NCBI GenBank assembly: GCA_947626705.1
Contig: CANQTJ010000023.1
Location: forward strand, 1-15,808
Direction: 5' to 3'
Origin: an uncultured Clostridia bacterium
Lineage (GTDB): Bacteria > Bacillota > Clostridia > TANB77 > CAG-508
Length of the DNA: 15,808 nt
Positions 1 to 8,804 of the stretch are shown here, piece after piece (positions within the stretch are counted from its first letter, which is position 1; each line of letters starts with the position of its first letter). The notes under the pieces are model-generated. The model made no database searches, had not been told where the DNA came from, and was given only the letters and a program-made list of their open reading frames with translations. The translations under genes and the position numbers were made by a program.

Positions 1-507
1 AGTAAAGCAAAACAAGTAATAATGATAAATATACTAGACTATGAATTATTTGGATTTGATGAATATATATCAGAAACCGTAACAGTACTAGAAAAACACA
101 GAGATTATAAAGTTAATAACATATTAAAAACATACTTTATTGAATTACCAAAATTCAGAAAATCAAAAACAAATATGGAAGAAAAAATAAATCAATGGTT
201 AGCATTTATAGATGATAGAGATAGGGGGAAGATAGAAATGGCAGAGGAAAATAATGAAGTTATAAAACAAGCACGAATAGAAATGAATTATTTAACAGGA
301 GATGCAGAAGTAAGACGCCTTGCAGAATTAAGAGAAAAGTGGGAGTCAGATTGGAATAGTTCTATAAGTTATGCAACTAATGAAGGAATAAAACAAAATA
401 AAATTGAAATTGCGAAAAAAATGCTAAAGATGGGAAAAAGTATAGAAGAAATAATTGAAATAACTGAATTAACAAAAGAAGAAATCGAGAAAATTAATAT
501 AAAATAA
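1..507 (+). CDS. Rpn family recombination-promoting nuclease / PD-(D/E)XK transposase-like protein, C-terminal part (5' partial)
   Basis: The frame is open to the left edge, so the first ATG (22) is internal and the true start lies outside the window. The visible 168 residues look like the C-terminal half of the Rpn/PDDEXK_2 family, whose members are nucleases implicated in RecA-independent recombination or phage defence and are often annotated as putative transposases. What is seen: an early ILDYELF segment, a mid-region helix with ARIEMNYLTGDAEVRRLAE, a KWESDWNSSISYA segment typical of the family, and a C-terminal helical tail (KMLKMGKSIEEIIEITELT) resembling the HTH-like tails of these proteins. 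The catalytic PD-(D/E)XK core should lie upstream and cannot be inspected. A hairpin terminator follows, so it is transcriptionally separate from the next operon. The family call rests on recognition by eye and is fairly sure; whether the gene is intact is unknown. Confidence 0.82.
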   Translation, partial: SKAKQVIMINILDYELFGFDEYISETVTVLEKHRDYKVNNILKTYFIELPKFRKSKTNMEEKINQWLAFIDDRDRGKIEMAEENNEVIKQARIEMNYLTGDAEVRRLAELREKWESDWNSSISYATNEGIKQNKIEIAKKMLKMGKSIEEIIEITELTKEEIEKINIK

Positions 508-563
508 ATTTTAAATAAACAATAATATTACTATTATACTACTACAAAAAATTAAGTAATTAT

Positions 564-590
564 AAAAAGCAAGAAAATTCTTGCTTTTTT
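564..590 (+). terminator. Rho-independent terminator after the Rpn-like gene
   Basis: A perfect 12-bp inverted repeat, AAAAAGCAAGAA / TTCTTGCTTTTT (564-575 and 578-589), has a core AAGCAAG stem and ends in a T run. It lies 57 bases after the stop at 507. The A-rich left arm also gives a T tract on the opposite strand, but no gene reads towards it from the right. Confidence 0.85.
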
Positions 591-670
591 AAAATTCATA
601 TAGTAGAATGTAATCAAATAACAAGTAAATAAATTTTATTAATTGAAAAAACTACATAAGAAGAAATAAT

Positions 671-1894
671 ATGAAAGGAGAAAATATTAGTAAAACTAAT
701 AAAAATAGTAATATGAAAGATTTTTGGACAGAAAAAGAAAGTAAAAAAATAAATAAAAAAAGAATAATAATATTAACAATAATAATATTAATTATAATTG
801 CATTTTCTATAATATCAATAATTTATATAAAAAATAAAAATGCAAGAGATTGGATAGATAAAAATTTATTACAAAAAGAAAAAACACAAAATAATTTGCC
901 AAGTATTGAAATAGAAGATAGTGAAAATTCAAACATATTTGCATTTAATAAGTATATAGGAATTTTAAATAAAAATGAATTTAAGATATATGAAAATACA
1001 GGTAGAGAAGAAAAAAATTTAACAATAGAAATAACAAAGCCTCTATTTGCATCAAATAATAAATATTTAGCAATAGCAGAGGAAAAAGGACAAAAGGTAT
1101 ATCTAATATCAGATAAAGACATAGTGTGGGAAACAGAAATAGAAGGAAATATATCTCAAATAACCGTAAACAAAAATGGATATGTTGCTATAACAATAGT
1201 AGACACAATTCATAAAACAGTAATATCAATGTATGATAACAAGGGAAATCCGATGTTTGATACATATCTTTCATCAACAAGAGTTGTAGCAACATCTATT
1301 TCAGATAATAATAAATATTTAGCACTAGCGGAAATAGATACTTCAGGAACTATAATACAATCAAATGTAAAAATAATATCAATAGATGCAGGAAAGGAAG
1401 ACCCAGAAAATTCAATAAAAAAGATATATACTGGAGAAAATAATGACTTAATAACAAATATAAAATATCAAGATAAAAATATATTAGTATGTATGTATAC
1501 AGATAAAATAACCACTATAAAAGAAGATGAAACAATAGAAACAGTACAAGATTATAAGAATAAAAAAGTATCATTTTCTGCAATAGAATTGCAAAATACT
1601 TCAATAACAGTTGAGGAGCAATCGTCTGGATTATTTACAGCAGACTCAGTAGTAAATATAATAAATTCAAACGATAAAAGTAAAGCGTTTTATACAGCTG
1701 GATCTGTAACTAAAGAAATATATACAAGTAATAATATAATTGCACTAAATTTAGGTTCAGAAGTTGAATTTATTAATACCAACGGGTGGCTAGTAAAAAG
1801 ATACACAGCAGAACAAGAAATAACAAGTATAGTTTTATCAGATTCAATTGCAGGTATTGTATATAGAGATAAAATAGAAATTATTAATGTGTAA
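671..1894 (+). CDS. DUF5711-type membrane-anchored protein with propeller-like extracytoplasmic domain
   Basis: A 407-residue protein of unknown function. It has a basic cytoplasmic N-terminus (residues 1-30), one very hydrophobic membrane helix (about 31-53, almost all I/L/F/A/S), and a roughly 350-residue exterior. The exterior is made of short beta strands with recurring patterns such as NNKYLAIAEEKG and NNKYLALAEIDTSG, which resemble WD40/PQQ-type propeller blades. The overall plan, and the TYLSSTRVVATSIS stretch in particular, match what I recall of the DUF5711 family of Clostridia. It lies 30 bases upstream of a CvpA-family gene, a common pairing, so the two are probably co-transcribed. 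The start is uncertain. ATG 671 has only a weak AAGAAG upstream, while a strong AAAGGAG lies just inside the frame at 674-680. The next in-frame ATG (713) has no Shine-Dalgarno sequence. The beta-propeller reading is an inference; the single membrane anchor is clear. Confidence 0.82.
   Translation: MKGENISKTNKNSNMKDFWTEKESKKINKKRIIILTIIILIIIAFSIISIIYIKNKNARDWIDKNLLQKEKTQNNLPSIEIEDSENSNIFAFNKYIGILNKNEFKIYENTGREEKNLTIEITKPLFASNNKYLAIAEEKGQKVYLISDKDIVWETEIEGNISQITVNKNGYVAITIVDTIHKTVISMYDNKGNPMFDTYLSSTRVVATSISDNNKYLALAEIDTSGTIIQSNVKIISIDAGKEDPENSIKKIYTGENNDLITNIKYQDKNILVCMYTDKITTIKEDETIETVQDYKNKKVSFSAIELQNTSITVEEQSSGLFTADSVVNIINSNDKSKAFYTAGSVTKEIYTSNNIIALNLGSEVEFINTNGWLVKRYTAEQEITSIVLSDSIAGIVYRDKIEIINV
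674..680 (+). promoter_or_regulatory. Shine-Dalgarno-like AAAGGAG inside the start of the DUF5711 frame
   Basis: A near-perfect anti-16S match lies 3 bases after the assigned ATG at 671. With 5-base spacing it would serve an in-frame ATT at 686, a rare start codon. It may simply be codons for Lys-Gly-Glu, or it may mean that the true start is non-ATG. The sequence alone does not decide. Confidence 0.35.
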
Positions 1895-1924
1895 ATAAAA
1901 ATAATTATAAAGAGGTAAATGAGT

Positions 1925-2518
1925 ATGGGAATTATAATAGATTTAATAATAATTGGTATAATAGCACTATCAGCTTTTTTGGGATATAAAAAAGGTTTAG
2001 TAAAATTAGGAGCAAGACTATTTGCAGGAATAATAGCTATAATTTTAACTTTAATAGTATATAAACCAACAGCAGAAATGATTATAGAGCATACTACTTT
2101 AGATGAAAAGATAGAAAATATAATATTAGAAAATACACCAAATTTTAGTGGCGAAAATACACAATTATCAAATATGATGTTAGATTCATTAGAAAATGAA
2201 ATAATACCAAAAGAAACAAAAAATATATCAAAAAATATAGTATATGCTATAACTGGAATAGTATTATTTATAGTAGTAAAGTTAGTATTAAGTATTGTTA
2301 TATCTTTGATGGATTTTGTAGCAAATTTACCAATATTAAAGCAATTTAATGAGGTAGGAGGTATTATATATGGATTAATTAGAGGCGTTTTAATAGTTGG
2401 GATATGTGTTTTATTAATGGGAGTAATTACAAAGCTAAATCCAGAAAGCTCATTAAATGAAAAGATTGATAATTCCTATATAACTAAAATTATATATAAC
2501 AATATTATAAAGTTTTAA
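1925..2518 (+). CDS. cvpA: CvpA family membrane protein
   Basis: A small integral membrane protein of the CvpA family (colicin V production / peptidoglycan-stress associated), 197 residues and therefore of usual length. Four hydrophobic segments are visible: the N-terminal IIDLIIIGIIALSAFLGY followed by KKGL, a second starting at LGARLFAGIIAI, a third around IVYAITGIVLFIVVKLVLS, and a fourth around GGIIYGLIRGVLIVGI. The GYKKGL turn after helix 1 and GxxxGxxRGxL in the last helix are family hallmarks. The loop between helices 2 and 3 is hydrophilic and probably outside the membrane. AGAGG at 1911-1915 is 9 bases from ATG 1925 but only 3 from an in-frame ATG at 1919, so 1925 is preferred; use of 1919 would add two residues (Met-Ser). 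It is the second gene of an operon with the DUF5711 gene and is followed by a strong terminator. The family is clear; the precise cellular role is not. Confidence 0.9.
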   Translation: MGIIIDLIIIGIIALSAFLGYKKGLVKLGARLFAGIIAIILTLIVYKPTAEMIIEHTTLDEKIENIILENTPNFSGENTQLSNMMLDSLENEIIPKETKNISKNIVYAITGIVLFIVVKLVLSIVISLMDFVANLPILKQFNEVGGIIYGLIRGVLIVGICVLLMGVITKLNPESSLNEKIDNSYITKIIYNNIIKF

Positions 2519-2555
2519 ATTTTTATATATTTGACTAAAAATATTAATAAAAAAT

Positions 2556-2613
2556 AAAAAAATCTAAGATGAATTATTGTATTCAAACTAATAGTTCATT
2601 TTAGATTTTTTTT
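2556..2613 (+). terminator. Long-stem Rho-independent terminator after cvpA
   Basis: The left arm, 2556-2578 (A run, then ATCTAAGATGAATTATT), pairs with the right arm, 2590-2613 (AATAGTTCATTTTAGAT, then a T run). This gives a stem of about 22 bp with two G-U wobbles and an 11-base loop, 37 bases after the cvpA stop. The A run opposite the T run makes it potentially bidirectional. It separates the DUF5711-cvpA operon from the adhesin promoter. Confidence 0.88.
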
Positions 2614-2775
2614 GCTGTTTTTGAAACAAATAAAAAGTAGATCTCCGTAAGAAAACACACAAAAAAAAGAGAAATGTTACAAAAATTTAATATAAATGTT
2701 TCTAATAAGAAATAAACATAATTAGCTCGTATCCGTAGATGTAAAGACTGTAAAAAAAATATATCCAAAATATGT
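2614..2775. other. Intergenic stretch with no recognised element
   Basis: This is the unexplained part of the gap of about 330 bases between cvpA and the adhesin gene. The sequence is A-rich and not coding on either strand. TCCGTA occurs twice (near 2644 and 2732), but no supporting stem was found. No riboswitch, tRNA or small-RNA signature was recognised. Confidence 0.4.
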
Positions 2776-2804
2776 GTATTGAAAATGAAAAAATTTTTCA
2801 ATAC
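2776..2804. repeat. Perfect inverted repeat covering the adhesin promoter (candidate operator)
   Basis: GTATTGAAAA (2776-2785) and TTTTCAATAC (2795-2804) are exact reverse complements separated by 9 bases. The left arm contains the whole -35 box and the right arm runs into the -10 box. A dimeric repressor bound here would block RNA polymerase. No T run follows it, so it is unlikely to be a terminator, and it lies upstream of the predicted transcript start. Confidence 0.55.
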
Positions 2805-2807
2805 AAT
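2779..2807 (+). promoter_or_regulatory. Sigma-A-type promoter of the giant adhesin gene
   Basis: The -35 box is TTGAAA (2779-2784), then a spacer of exactly 17 bases, then the -10 box TACAAT (2802-2807). Each box matches 5 of 6 consensus bases. Transcription would begin near 2814, leaving a leader of roughly 33 bases with AAGGAG (2832-2837) 9 bases before ATG 2847. In DNA this AT-rich chance matches occur, but the spacing, position and leader length all agree. Confidence 0.65.
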
Positions 2808-2846
2808 AAAAATGTAAAAAAATAAATCTGTAAGGAGTAATGTATT

Positions 2847-5800
2847 ATGTTTAAGAAAATGAAAGATGTAAAAAAAGTAGGTATTATTTTAGCAATAATT
2901 ACTGTGATTGTTGGAACAATAGTATTTAAAGTAAGTGCAGATAATTCTAAATCATACGTAATAGATGTTATAAATGCTAAAGATAGTACAGCACAAAATT
3001 TAGATGAAGATGATGTATTAGAAACATCAAATGATGATGTAAAGATACATAAACAAATAGAAAAGGATAATGCTAAAGCACCATTCTATGATGACAAAAA
3101 TCTAACATATAAGGTAAAAGTGGATAATATTATTCAAAGGACAAATCCAGAAGTAGCATTACTTGTAGATACATCATATAGTGTGTCTATTAATGATGCT
3201 GAAACTAAATTAAAAAATGCCGCAAAAACGTTAGTTGAGCAGGTTTATTCATCATGTATAGGAGCAAAAATGCAATTATTTAATGCCTCAGCTTCAAAAA
3301 CGCAAAAAGTAGTACTATATAATAATGCAACAAATAAAAATAATATTACAAATACAATAAATAATCTTATAGTAGGTGATGGAAGTGACATTAGAAATGG
3401 TTTAGAAGCAGTAAGGACATCTTTCACACAAGGAGATAATATTGCAAAATATTTAATAGTATTTACAGATTCCACAGATTATGTAAAAGAAGCGCTAAAA
3501 GGAGTAAATAGCAATGATATTAATGTAATTGCTATATCAATAGATAATATAATAAATGATGGCTATGAAAATGCAATAATAAAAATGGTTTATAGTAATG
3601 CTTATATAGAAGAACACAAAAAAGCAGATACAGAAGAAACAGATGGAAATTCTGAAGAAGAAAGCTTACTTACAGAAGAAACCAAAGACGAAGAAGAGTG
3701 GAAACTATATAAAGAATTCGATGCAACTAATATAGCAAATATTATAAATAACAGCTTATTAAATGTAAAAGTTACAGATATATTTAATAAAGCATTAAAA
3801 GACTATTTTGATATAGAAGTAATTACAACTTCAGAAAAAGATAAAGTAGAAACAACAGACGAAGGTTATGTTTGGACAATTGATAATTTAAAATATGGAG
3901 AATCAAAAGAATTAAAATATAAACTAAAAATGAAAGAAAACATAAACATAACAGATACACAATATAAATATCATGACTTAAAAGTAAGCGATAATATGAC
4001 TATAGATTATGAAAAACAAGTTTATGATAAAGATGAAGAAGATGTTAAAGAACAATTAACAGTAAAAAATGATATTATGCCAATAATACAAATATGTGAA
4101 AAATATAGCGTAACATTTAAGGCAGTAAGTGAGGAGAATACTTCTTTACCGATTGAAGGCATAAAATTTAAAGTTGTAGCAACAGATAGTAATAATAATA
4201 TAGTTTATGATAGTGAATTAACAACAAATGAACAAGGTGAAGTAGTAGTAGATAACTTAAAAACTTCTGGAGTAGTTCATTTCGTTGTAACACCAGTTAT
4301 AGATGTAAATGGATATGATAAAACAGATACTGTAGAAATGGATATTAGTAATCAACAAGGTGTAGGATTTGCAATGGAAACACCAGAATTCCAAGATAAA
4401 TTCATATCTGAAGAAAATAAAAGAAATTGTACTGTAAGCATACCAATAAAAACAAAGAAATTTACATTAGAAGTAGACTTAACAGAACTAAATAATGCTA
4501 ATGCAGTAATAGGAGATACAGAATTTAAATTAATACAACCAAAATTAAATAATAAATATGATTTACAAGCAAGATACGCTGAAACAAATTCAGAAGGAAA
4601 AGCAGTATTTTATCCAACAGTAATGACAAATGGAGGAACTTATACATATATTTTATCTCAAGAAACAGTACAAGATGGATATATTTCTATGGGACTTGCA
4701 TCTATCAAAATAACATTTGATAAAAATGGAAATATAACTGATCAAAAAATCGTATACGGACAAAACATAACGGCAGAAAAGAAAGGGGAAAATTATGTAT
4801 TAGTACATGCACAAAATGCTTCAGAAATGGAAGACACATTTAATTTAGAATTAAATTTAGTTGATGAAGATGACAGTACTAAAAAGATACAAGGAGCAGA
4901 ATATAATATAGAAGTAACAAGACAAAGTGCAGGAAAAAATGTTACAACAACATACTATAATAATATAACTAATGAAAAAGGAAAAATTAATATAAGTCTA
5001 CCAGGAAGTGGAAAAATACAATTAAAAATCACTCAAGTAAAAGCACCAACTGAATATAACTTAGACTCAGATCCAAAAATAATAGTTATAGACAGAGTAG
5101 ATGGAACTGTAACTAGTGTATTACAAGCATATAATGATAAAACAAAAGCATCTATATCAGATAAAGCAAAAGCATACAGTAGTGAAAATAAATTATTGGT
5201 TAATTTAACAAATAAAATAAAAAATGAAAGAAATATAGTTGAAGTTCATTTATATGATATAGAAGAAACAGATGTAATGATACCACTTGTAGAACTACAA
5301 TTAGTTAATACAAAGACAAATCAAACATATACAGCAATGACAGATTATGATGGAATTGCAAGATTCCAAATAGATGACCAAGAACAAGGAATGTATCCAT
5401 ATACATTAAAAGTAACTGGAAAGATGCCAACTATTTATGATGAAATACCAGAAATAAATATAAATATAAGATTTGACCAAAATAAACATATAAATGAAAT
5501 AAACGATTTATGGAATGATGAAGATCCAAGAGAAAATCCATTAGATGAAATAGGAGCATTAGATGTAATTGATAATCAAGGATTTGCAGATTATACCATA
5601 ACTTTAGGAGTAGGAGCAACAGTAAGTGCAGAAAATACATACTATTTCCAACTAAATTTAAAAGATGCAACAGATAAGAAAACACCATTAGTTGGAGCAA
5701 GTTATGATATAACAATAACATCAGGAGATATAGTGCGTACAATAAAAGGAAGAAAAACAGATGCTCAAGGAATAATAAGCACAAGATTAATATTAAATGA

Positions 5801-8800
5801 AGATATTTCTATAGAAGTAACAGAAACAGAAACAATAGCACAATATAAATTAGATAATGCTACAAAAGAAATAAACTTAAAATATAATTCAATTACAAAT
5901 GCATTAACAATAGATGGAGATTCAACAAATGTAATGGTAAATGGTAACTTTGTTATATACAACCATACAAATATGAAGAAAACAACAGATGACGTATTAT
6001 TAGATTTAACAATAAATAAAGAAGATATGAATGGTTTTGCAGTAGGAAATTTACCTATAAGAATATATCAAGAAACACAAGGAACAGAAGAAAACAAAAA
6101 ACAAGGTAAAGGAAATAGCATAACTACAACAAAAGGTGAGCTAATAAATGGTGTTGAATATGGAACATGGATAGAAACTTCTGGAAATTCATTTACACCG
6201 GTACCTTTTAAAGAAGAAGAAACTGGAGAATTAAATTTAAAAACAAAAACTGATAATTTAGGTACAGTAGTATTAAAAGGATTAAAAATAAATAATGTAC
6301 CAATAAATGGAGATGCAGAATTTATACTATATGTTGCAGAAGTTGACGAAAAAACAGGACAAGATATACAAGGAACAATAGTAAAATATAAAATAACTTA
6401 CAGATATAATGAAAATAAACACGTTGTAGAAATAACAAATGTTGAAACAACATTAGGAAATAGACTAATTAAAGAAAAAACATTTAATGGATATGAAGCT
6501 TCAATTGGATATCAATCAAATATATTTACAACAATTTATACAAACTTTGATGATGTAGGAAATTTAGCATTAGACTTAAAGAAAGTAGATAAAGAAGGAA
6601 ATCCATTAATTGGTGCAGAATATACAATAAATGTAGTAAGACCAGAAGGTTCTAGATTATCTAGAAATGTGCAAGTTAAAGAAGATTCAACAGAAATTTT
6701 AGGACTTATGGCAACAGTAGATACACAAATAGAAATTACAGAAACAAAAGCTCCAATAGGTTATGCATTAAATGAAGCAACAGAAACAATATTAGTTAAA
6801 GAAATAGACGCATCAGGAGAAATAACATTAGAAGTAAGTTCTAAGAATTACACACCAGAAAGAATAAAAATAACAAAAGGAGAAGTTTCTAAAACAACAT
6901 CAGGACTTCTAAAAACACAATATGAAGTAACTTTAACTGATTACGAACTAGATATATTTAAAATAGGTATAAAAGCTCTAGATTCAAAAACAGAACAACC
7001 TGTTGCAGGATATAGTTTTGAAATTAATACAAGTAAAGGCGCTAAAAAGATAACAGGTGCAACAAATGCAAATGGTATAGTAAATACATTAGTTGGAGGA
7101 AAATACGAAAATGAACAAGTAACATATAAGTTTACTAAAGCACAAAATGCAAGATATTATAAAGATATTACACCATTTGAATTATTAGTAAAATTTGACA
7201 ATGACCAAAAAGTTGATTTGAGTACACTTCAAATACAAACTGACAAAGGTTATGGAGACTTAGCAGAAGTCAAAAAATGGAAAATTGCAAATATAAATGT
7301 AACAGAAGGAAATGATATAGAGATAGAAGTATATATAGATACAGAAGATCCATTAGAAGTAGAAATACAAACAATAGATGCAGTATCTCAAAAAACTTTA
7401 GCATTAGAAGACATTAAATATGCAATTACACCATCATTTAATATACCTGGAACAGGTGTATTAGATGAAAAAACACAAAAAACTAATATACAAGTTGGTT
7501 ATGTAGAAAAAGGAGAAAGCAGAGATTATGTATTAAAAACAGAAGTACCTGATAACTACGAAATTATGCCAGATCAAACATTTAATGTAGTATATGATAA
7601 TAATGGAAATATTTTTGGAAGTGTAACGGAAAATTCAGACTCAATGGAAATAGTATCAGCTACTAATAAAAAAATAGTTATGAAGGTTTATGTAGAACCA
7701 AAACAAGGTATACAGATAGAAAATAAAGACTATTTTACAAAACAACAAATTATAGGAGCACAATTTGAAATAACAACAGAAGATGAAGAAAAAACAACTT
7801 TAACTTTAGATACAGGAATATCATCTATGTTAGGAGAAAAACATGGAGATGATACAAAAACATACAAATATAAAGTACATCAAATAACTCCTTCAACTGG
7901 ATATGCAAAAGTACCAGATTTTGAAATAGAAGTAACGTATGATGCAAACAGAGCAATAACAGCTGTAAGTTTAGTTCAAAATAATGGTTACACAGATGTA
8001 AGTAAATGGGTTAATCCGACATTTATTAAACCAGGACAAGAAACAGATCCAGGATACAATGGAAATGAAAAAGGTATTGTAAAAATAGAAGTTAATAGTT
8101 ACTATGATTTCAGAGTTGAGCTTGAAAATGTAGATAGACAAGATAATCAAATAAAAATAGTTGGAACTAAATATGAAGTAAGTTCAACAGAAAAAGCAAC
8201 AGGTTCTGCTGAGACAAACTCAGATGGAATAGGAACAGCACATTTAGATGAATTAAAAGTAAGTACAACAGTTACTTATACAATTAAAGAAATAGAACCA
8301 GCTATTGATTATCAACCATTAGAAAGTAGTCCAATAACTGTAACAGTAGAATTCGACCAAGATGGATATGTAAAATCAGGAACAGTAAATGTACAAAATG
8401 GAACAGGAAAAGTATATGCAACTGCAAAAGATACATATACAAATGGAATACCTACTGACGACTTAGAAAAATTTACAATACATGTACAAATAACAAATAA
8501 TCCAAAATTTAGAGTAGCTATTAAAAATATAGATTACTTTACTAATACAAAATTACTATCTGGAACAAAATATAATATAACATCAGATGTTGGAAATAGC
8601 ATAGACAATGATGTAACAAACCAACAAGGAGAAGTTACATTAAGAGTAGCAGGAAATCCAAAAAATGAAGTAACTTATACTATTCATGAAGAAACACCTT
8701 CAGTAGGATATCAATCAATTGAAGAAGATATACAAATAAAAGTAGTATTTGATGAAAATCAAGACCGGAATTGTAAAAAGTTGCGAAGTATCACAAGGAA

Positions 8801-8804
8801 ATAG
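2847..8804 (+). CDS. Giant VWA/SpaA-repeat surface adhesin, N-terminal segment (ends at frameshift)
   Basis: 1,985 residues as read, of which the last 13 are off-frame. The N-terminus is a signal sequence: basic MFKKMKDVKK, a hydrophobic core at about 11-28, and a likely cleavage after VSA (residue 31). Residues about 101-300 form a von Willebrand A domain with DxSxS (D108, S110, S112), a GDGSDIRNGL segment (about 177-186) where the MIDAS Thr normally sits, and FTDSTD (206-211). An acidic insert (about 256-286) interrupts it. Residues about 301-400 resemble a DUF11-like adaptor (VWTIDNLKYGESKELKYKL). From about 420 onward come 12 SpaA/Cna_B-like modules, each with a first strand carrying Lys or Asn before Asp, an Exx(A)PxGY-type motif and a FDxxGxI strand. 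AAGGAG with 9-base spacing supports ATG 2847. The protein is probably exported and displayed as an adhesin or stalk. The frame breaks within module 12, and homology continues in the segment starting at 8764. The ligand is unknown. Confidence 0.9.
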   Translation: MFKKMKDVKKVGIILAIITVIVGTIVFKVSADNSKSYVIDVINAKDSTAQNLDEDDVLETSNDDVKIHKQIEKDNAKAPFYDDKNLTYKVKVDNIIQRTNPEVALLVDTSYSVSINDAETKLKNAAKTLVEQVYSSCIGAKMQLFNASASKTQKVVLYNNATNKNNITNTINNLIVGDGSDIRNGLEAVRTSFTQGDNIAKYLIVFTDSTDYVKEALKGVNSNDINVIAISIDNIINDGYENAIIKMVYSNAYIEEHKKADTEETDGNSEEESLLTEETKDEEEWKLYKEFDATNIANIINNSLLNVKVTDIFNKALKDYFDIEVITTSEKDKVETTDEGYVWTIDNLKYGESKELKYKLKMKENINITDTQYKYHDLKVSDNMTIDYEKQVYDKDEEDVKEQLTVKNDIMPIIQICEKYSVTFKAVSEENTSLPIEGIKFKVVATDSNNNIVYDSELTTNEQGEVVVDNLKTSGVVHFVVTPVIDVNGYDKTDTVEMDISNQQGVGFAMETPEFQDKFISEENKRNCTVSIPIKTKKFTLEVDLTELNNANAVIGDTEFKLIQPKLNNKYDLQARYAETNSEGKAVFYPTVMTNGGTYTYILSQETVQDGYISMGLASIKITFDKNGNITDQKIVYGQNITAEKKGENYVLVHAQNASEMEDTFNLELNLVDEDDSTKKIQGAEYNIEVTRQSAGKNVTTTYYNNITNEKGKINISLPGSGKIQLKITQVKAPTEYNLDSDPKIIVIDRVDGTVTSVLQAYNDKTKASISDKAKAYSSENKLLVNLTNKIKNERNIVEVHLYDIEETDVMIPLVELQLVNTKTNQTYTAMTDYDGIARFQIDDQEQGMYPYTLKVTGKMPTIYDEIPEININIRFDQNKHINEINDLWNDEDPRENPLDEIGALDVIDNQGFADYTITLGVGATVSAENTYYFQLNLKDATDKKTPLVGASYDITITSGDIVRTIKGRKTDAQGIISTRLILNEDISIEVTETETIAQYKLDNATKEINLKYNSITNALTIDGDSTNVMVNGNFVIYNHTNMKKTTDDVLLDLTINKEDMNGFAVGNLPIRIYQETQGTEENKKQGKGNSITTTKGELINGVEYGTWIETSGNSFTPVPFKEEETGELNLKTKTDNLGTVVLKGLKINNVPINGDAEFILYVAEVDEKTGQDIQGTIVKYKITYRYNENKHVVEITNVETTLGNRLIKEKTFNGYEASIGYQSNIFTTIYTNFDDVGNLALDLKKVDKEGNPLIGAEYTINVVRPEGSRLSRNVQVKEDSTEILGLMATVDTQIEITETKAPIGYALNEATETILVKEIDASGEITLEVSSKNYTPERIKITKGEVSKTTSGLLKTQYEVTLTDYELDIFKIGIKALDSKTEQPVAGYSFEINTSKGAKKITGATNANGIVNTLVGGKYENEQVTYKFTKAQNARYYKDITPFELLVKFDNDQKVDLSTLQIQTDKGYGDLAEVKKWKIANINVTEGNDIEIEVYIDTEDPLEVEIQTIDAVSQKTLALEDIKYAITPSFNIPGTGVLDEKTQKTNIQVGYVEKGESRDYVLKTEVPDNYEIMPDQTFNVVYDNNGNIFGSVTENSDSMEIVSATNKKIVMKVYVEPKQGIQIENKDYFTKQQIIGAQFEITTEDEEKTTLTLDTGISSMLGEKHGDDTKTYKYKVHQITPSTGYAKVPDFEIEVTYDANRAITAVSLVQNNGYTDVSKWVNPTFIKPGQETDPGYNGNEKGIVKIEVNSYYDFRVELENVDRQDNQIKIVGTKYEVSSTEKATGSAETNSDGIGTAHLDELKVSTTVTYTIKEIEPAIDYQPLESSPITVTVEFDQDGYVKSGTVNVQNGTGKVYATAKDTYTNGIPTDDLEKFTIHVQITNNPKFRVAIKNIDYFTNTKLLSGTKYNITSDVGNSIDNDVTNQQGEVTLRVAGNPKNEVTYTIHEETPSVGYQSIEEDIQIKVVFDENQDRNCKKLRSITRK

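Noticed and set aside
1..507. Mobile-element boundary at the Rpn-like gene
   Set aside because: Rpn proteins are often named transposases, but no terminal inverted repeats or target duplications are visible, and the 5' half of the gene is outside the window.
643..670. Possible promoter TTGAAA-16-AATAAT before the DUF5711 gene
   Set aside because: It would start transcription near 677, downstream of the ATG at 671. Such matches are common in DNA this AT-rich. A second candidate (TTGCTT-17-TAGAAT, 581-609) has a poor -35 box buried in the preceding terminator.
823..1122. Minus-strand frame of 99 residues
   Set aside because: Shadow of the DUF5711 gene; Phe/Leu/Ser-rich with no start signals.
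2601..2801. Minus-strand frame of 66 residues in the intergenic region before the adhesin
   Set aside because: Low-complexity Phe/Leu composition; it starts inside the promoter palindrome and runs into the terminator stem, with no convincing ribosome binding site.
2776..2804. The inverted repeat as a terminator or riboswitch stem
   Set aside because: No T run follows it, and it lies upstream of the predicted transcript start; operator is the better reading.
5431..5962. Two minus-strand open frames of 117 and 65 residues
   Set aside because: They are antisense shadows of the A-rich adhesin gene: low-complexity Leu/Phe/Tyr strings, no ribosome binding sites, and they lie entirely within a well-supported + strand module array. 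The same applies to the other minus-strand frames between 3245 and 15377.
8752..8763. Independent second gene starting at ATG 8752
   Set aside because: There is no ribosome binding site or signal peptide, and the reading frame starts mid-module; a frameshift in one gene explains it better.
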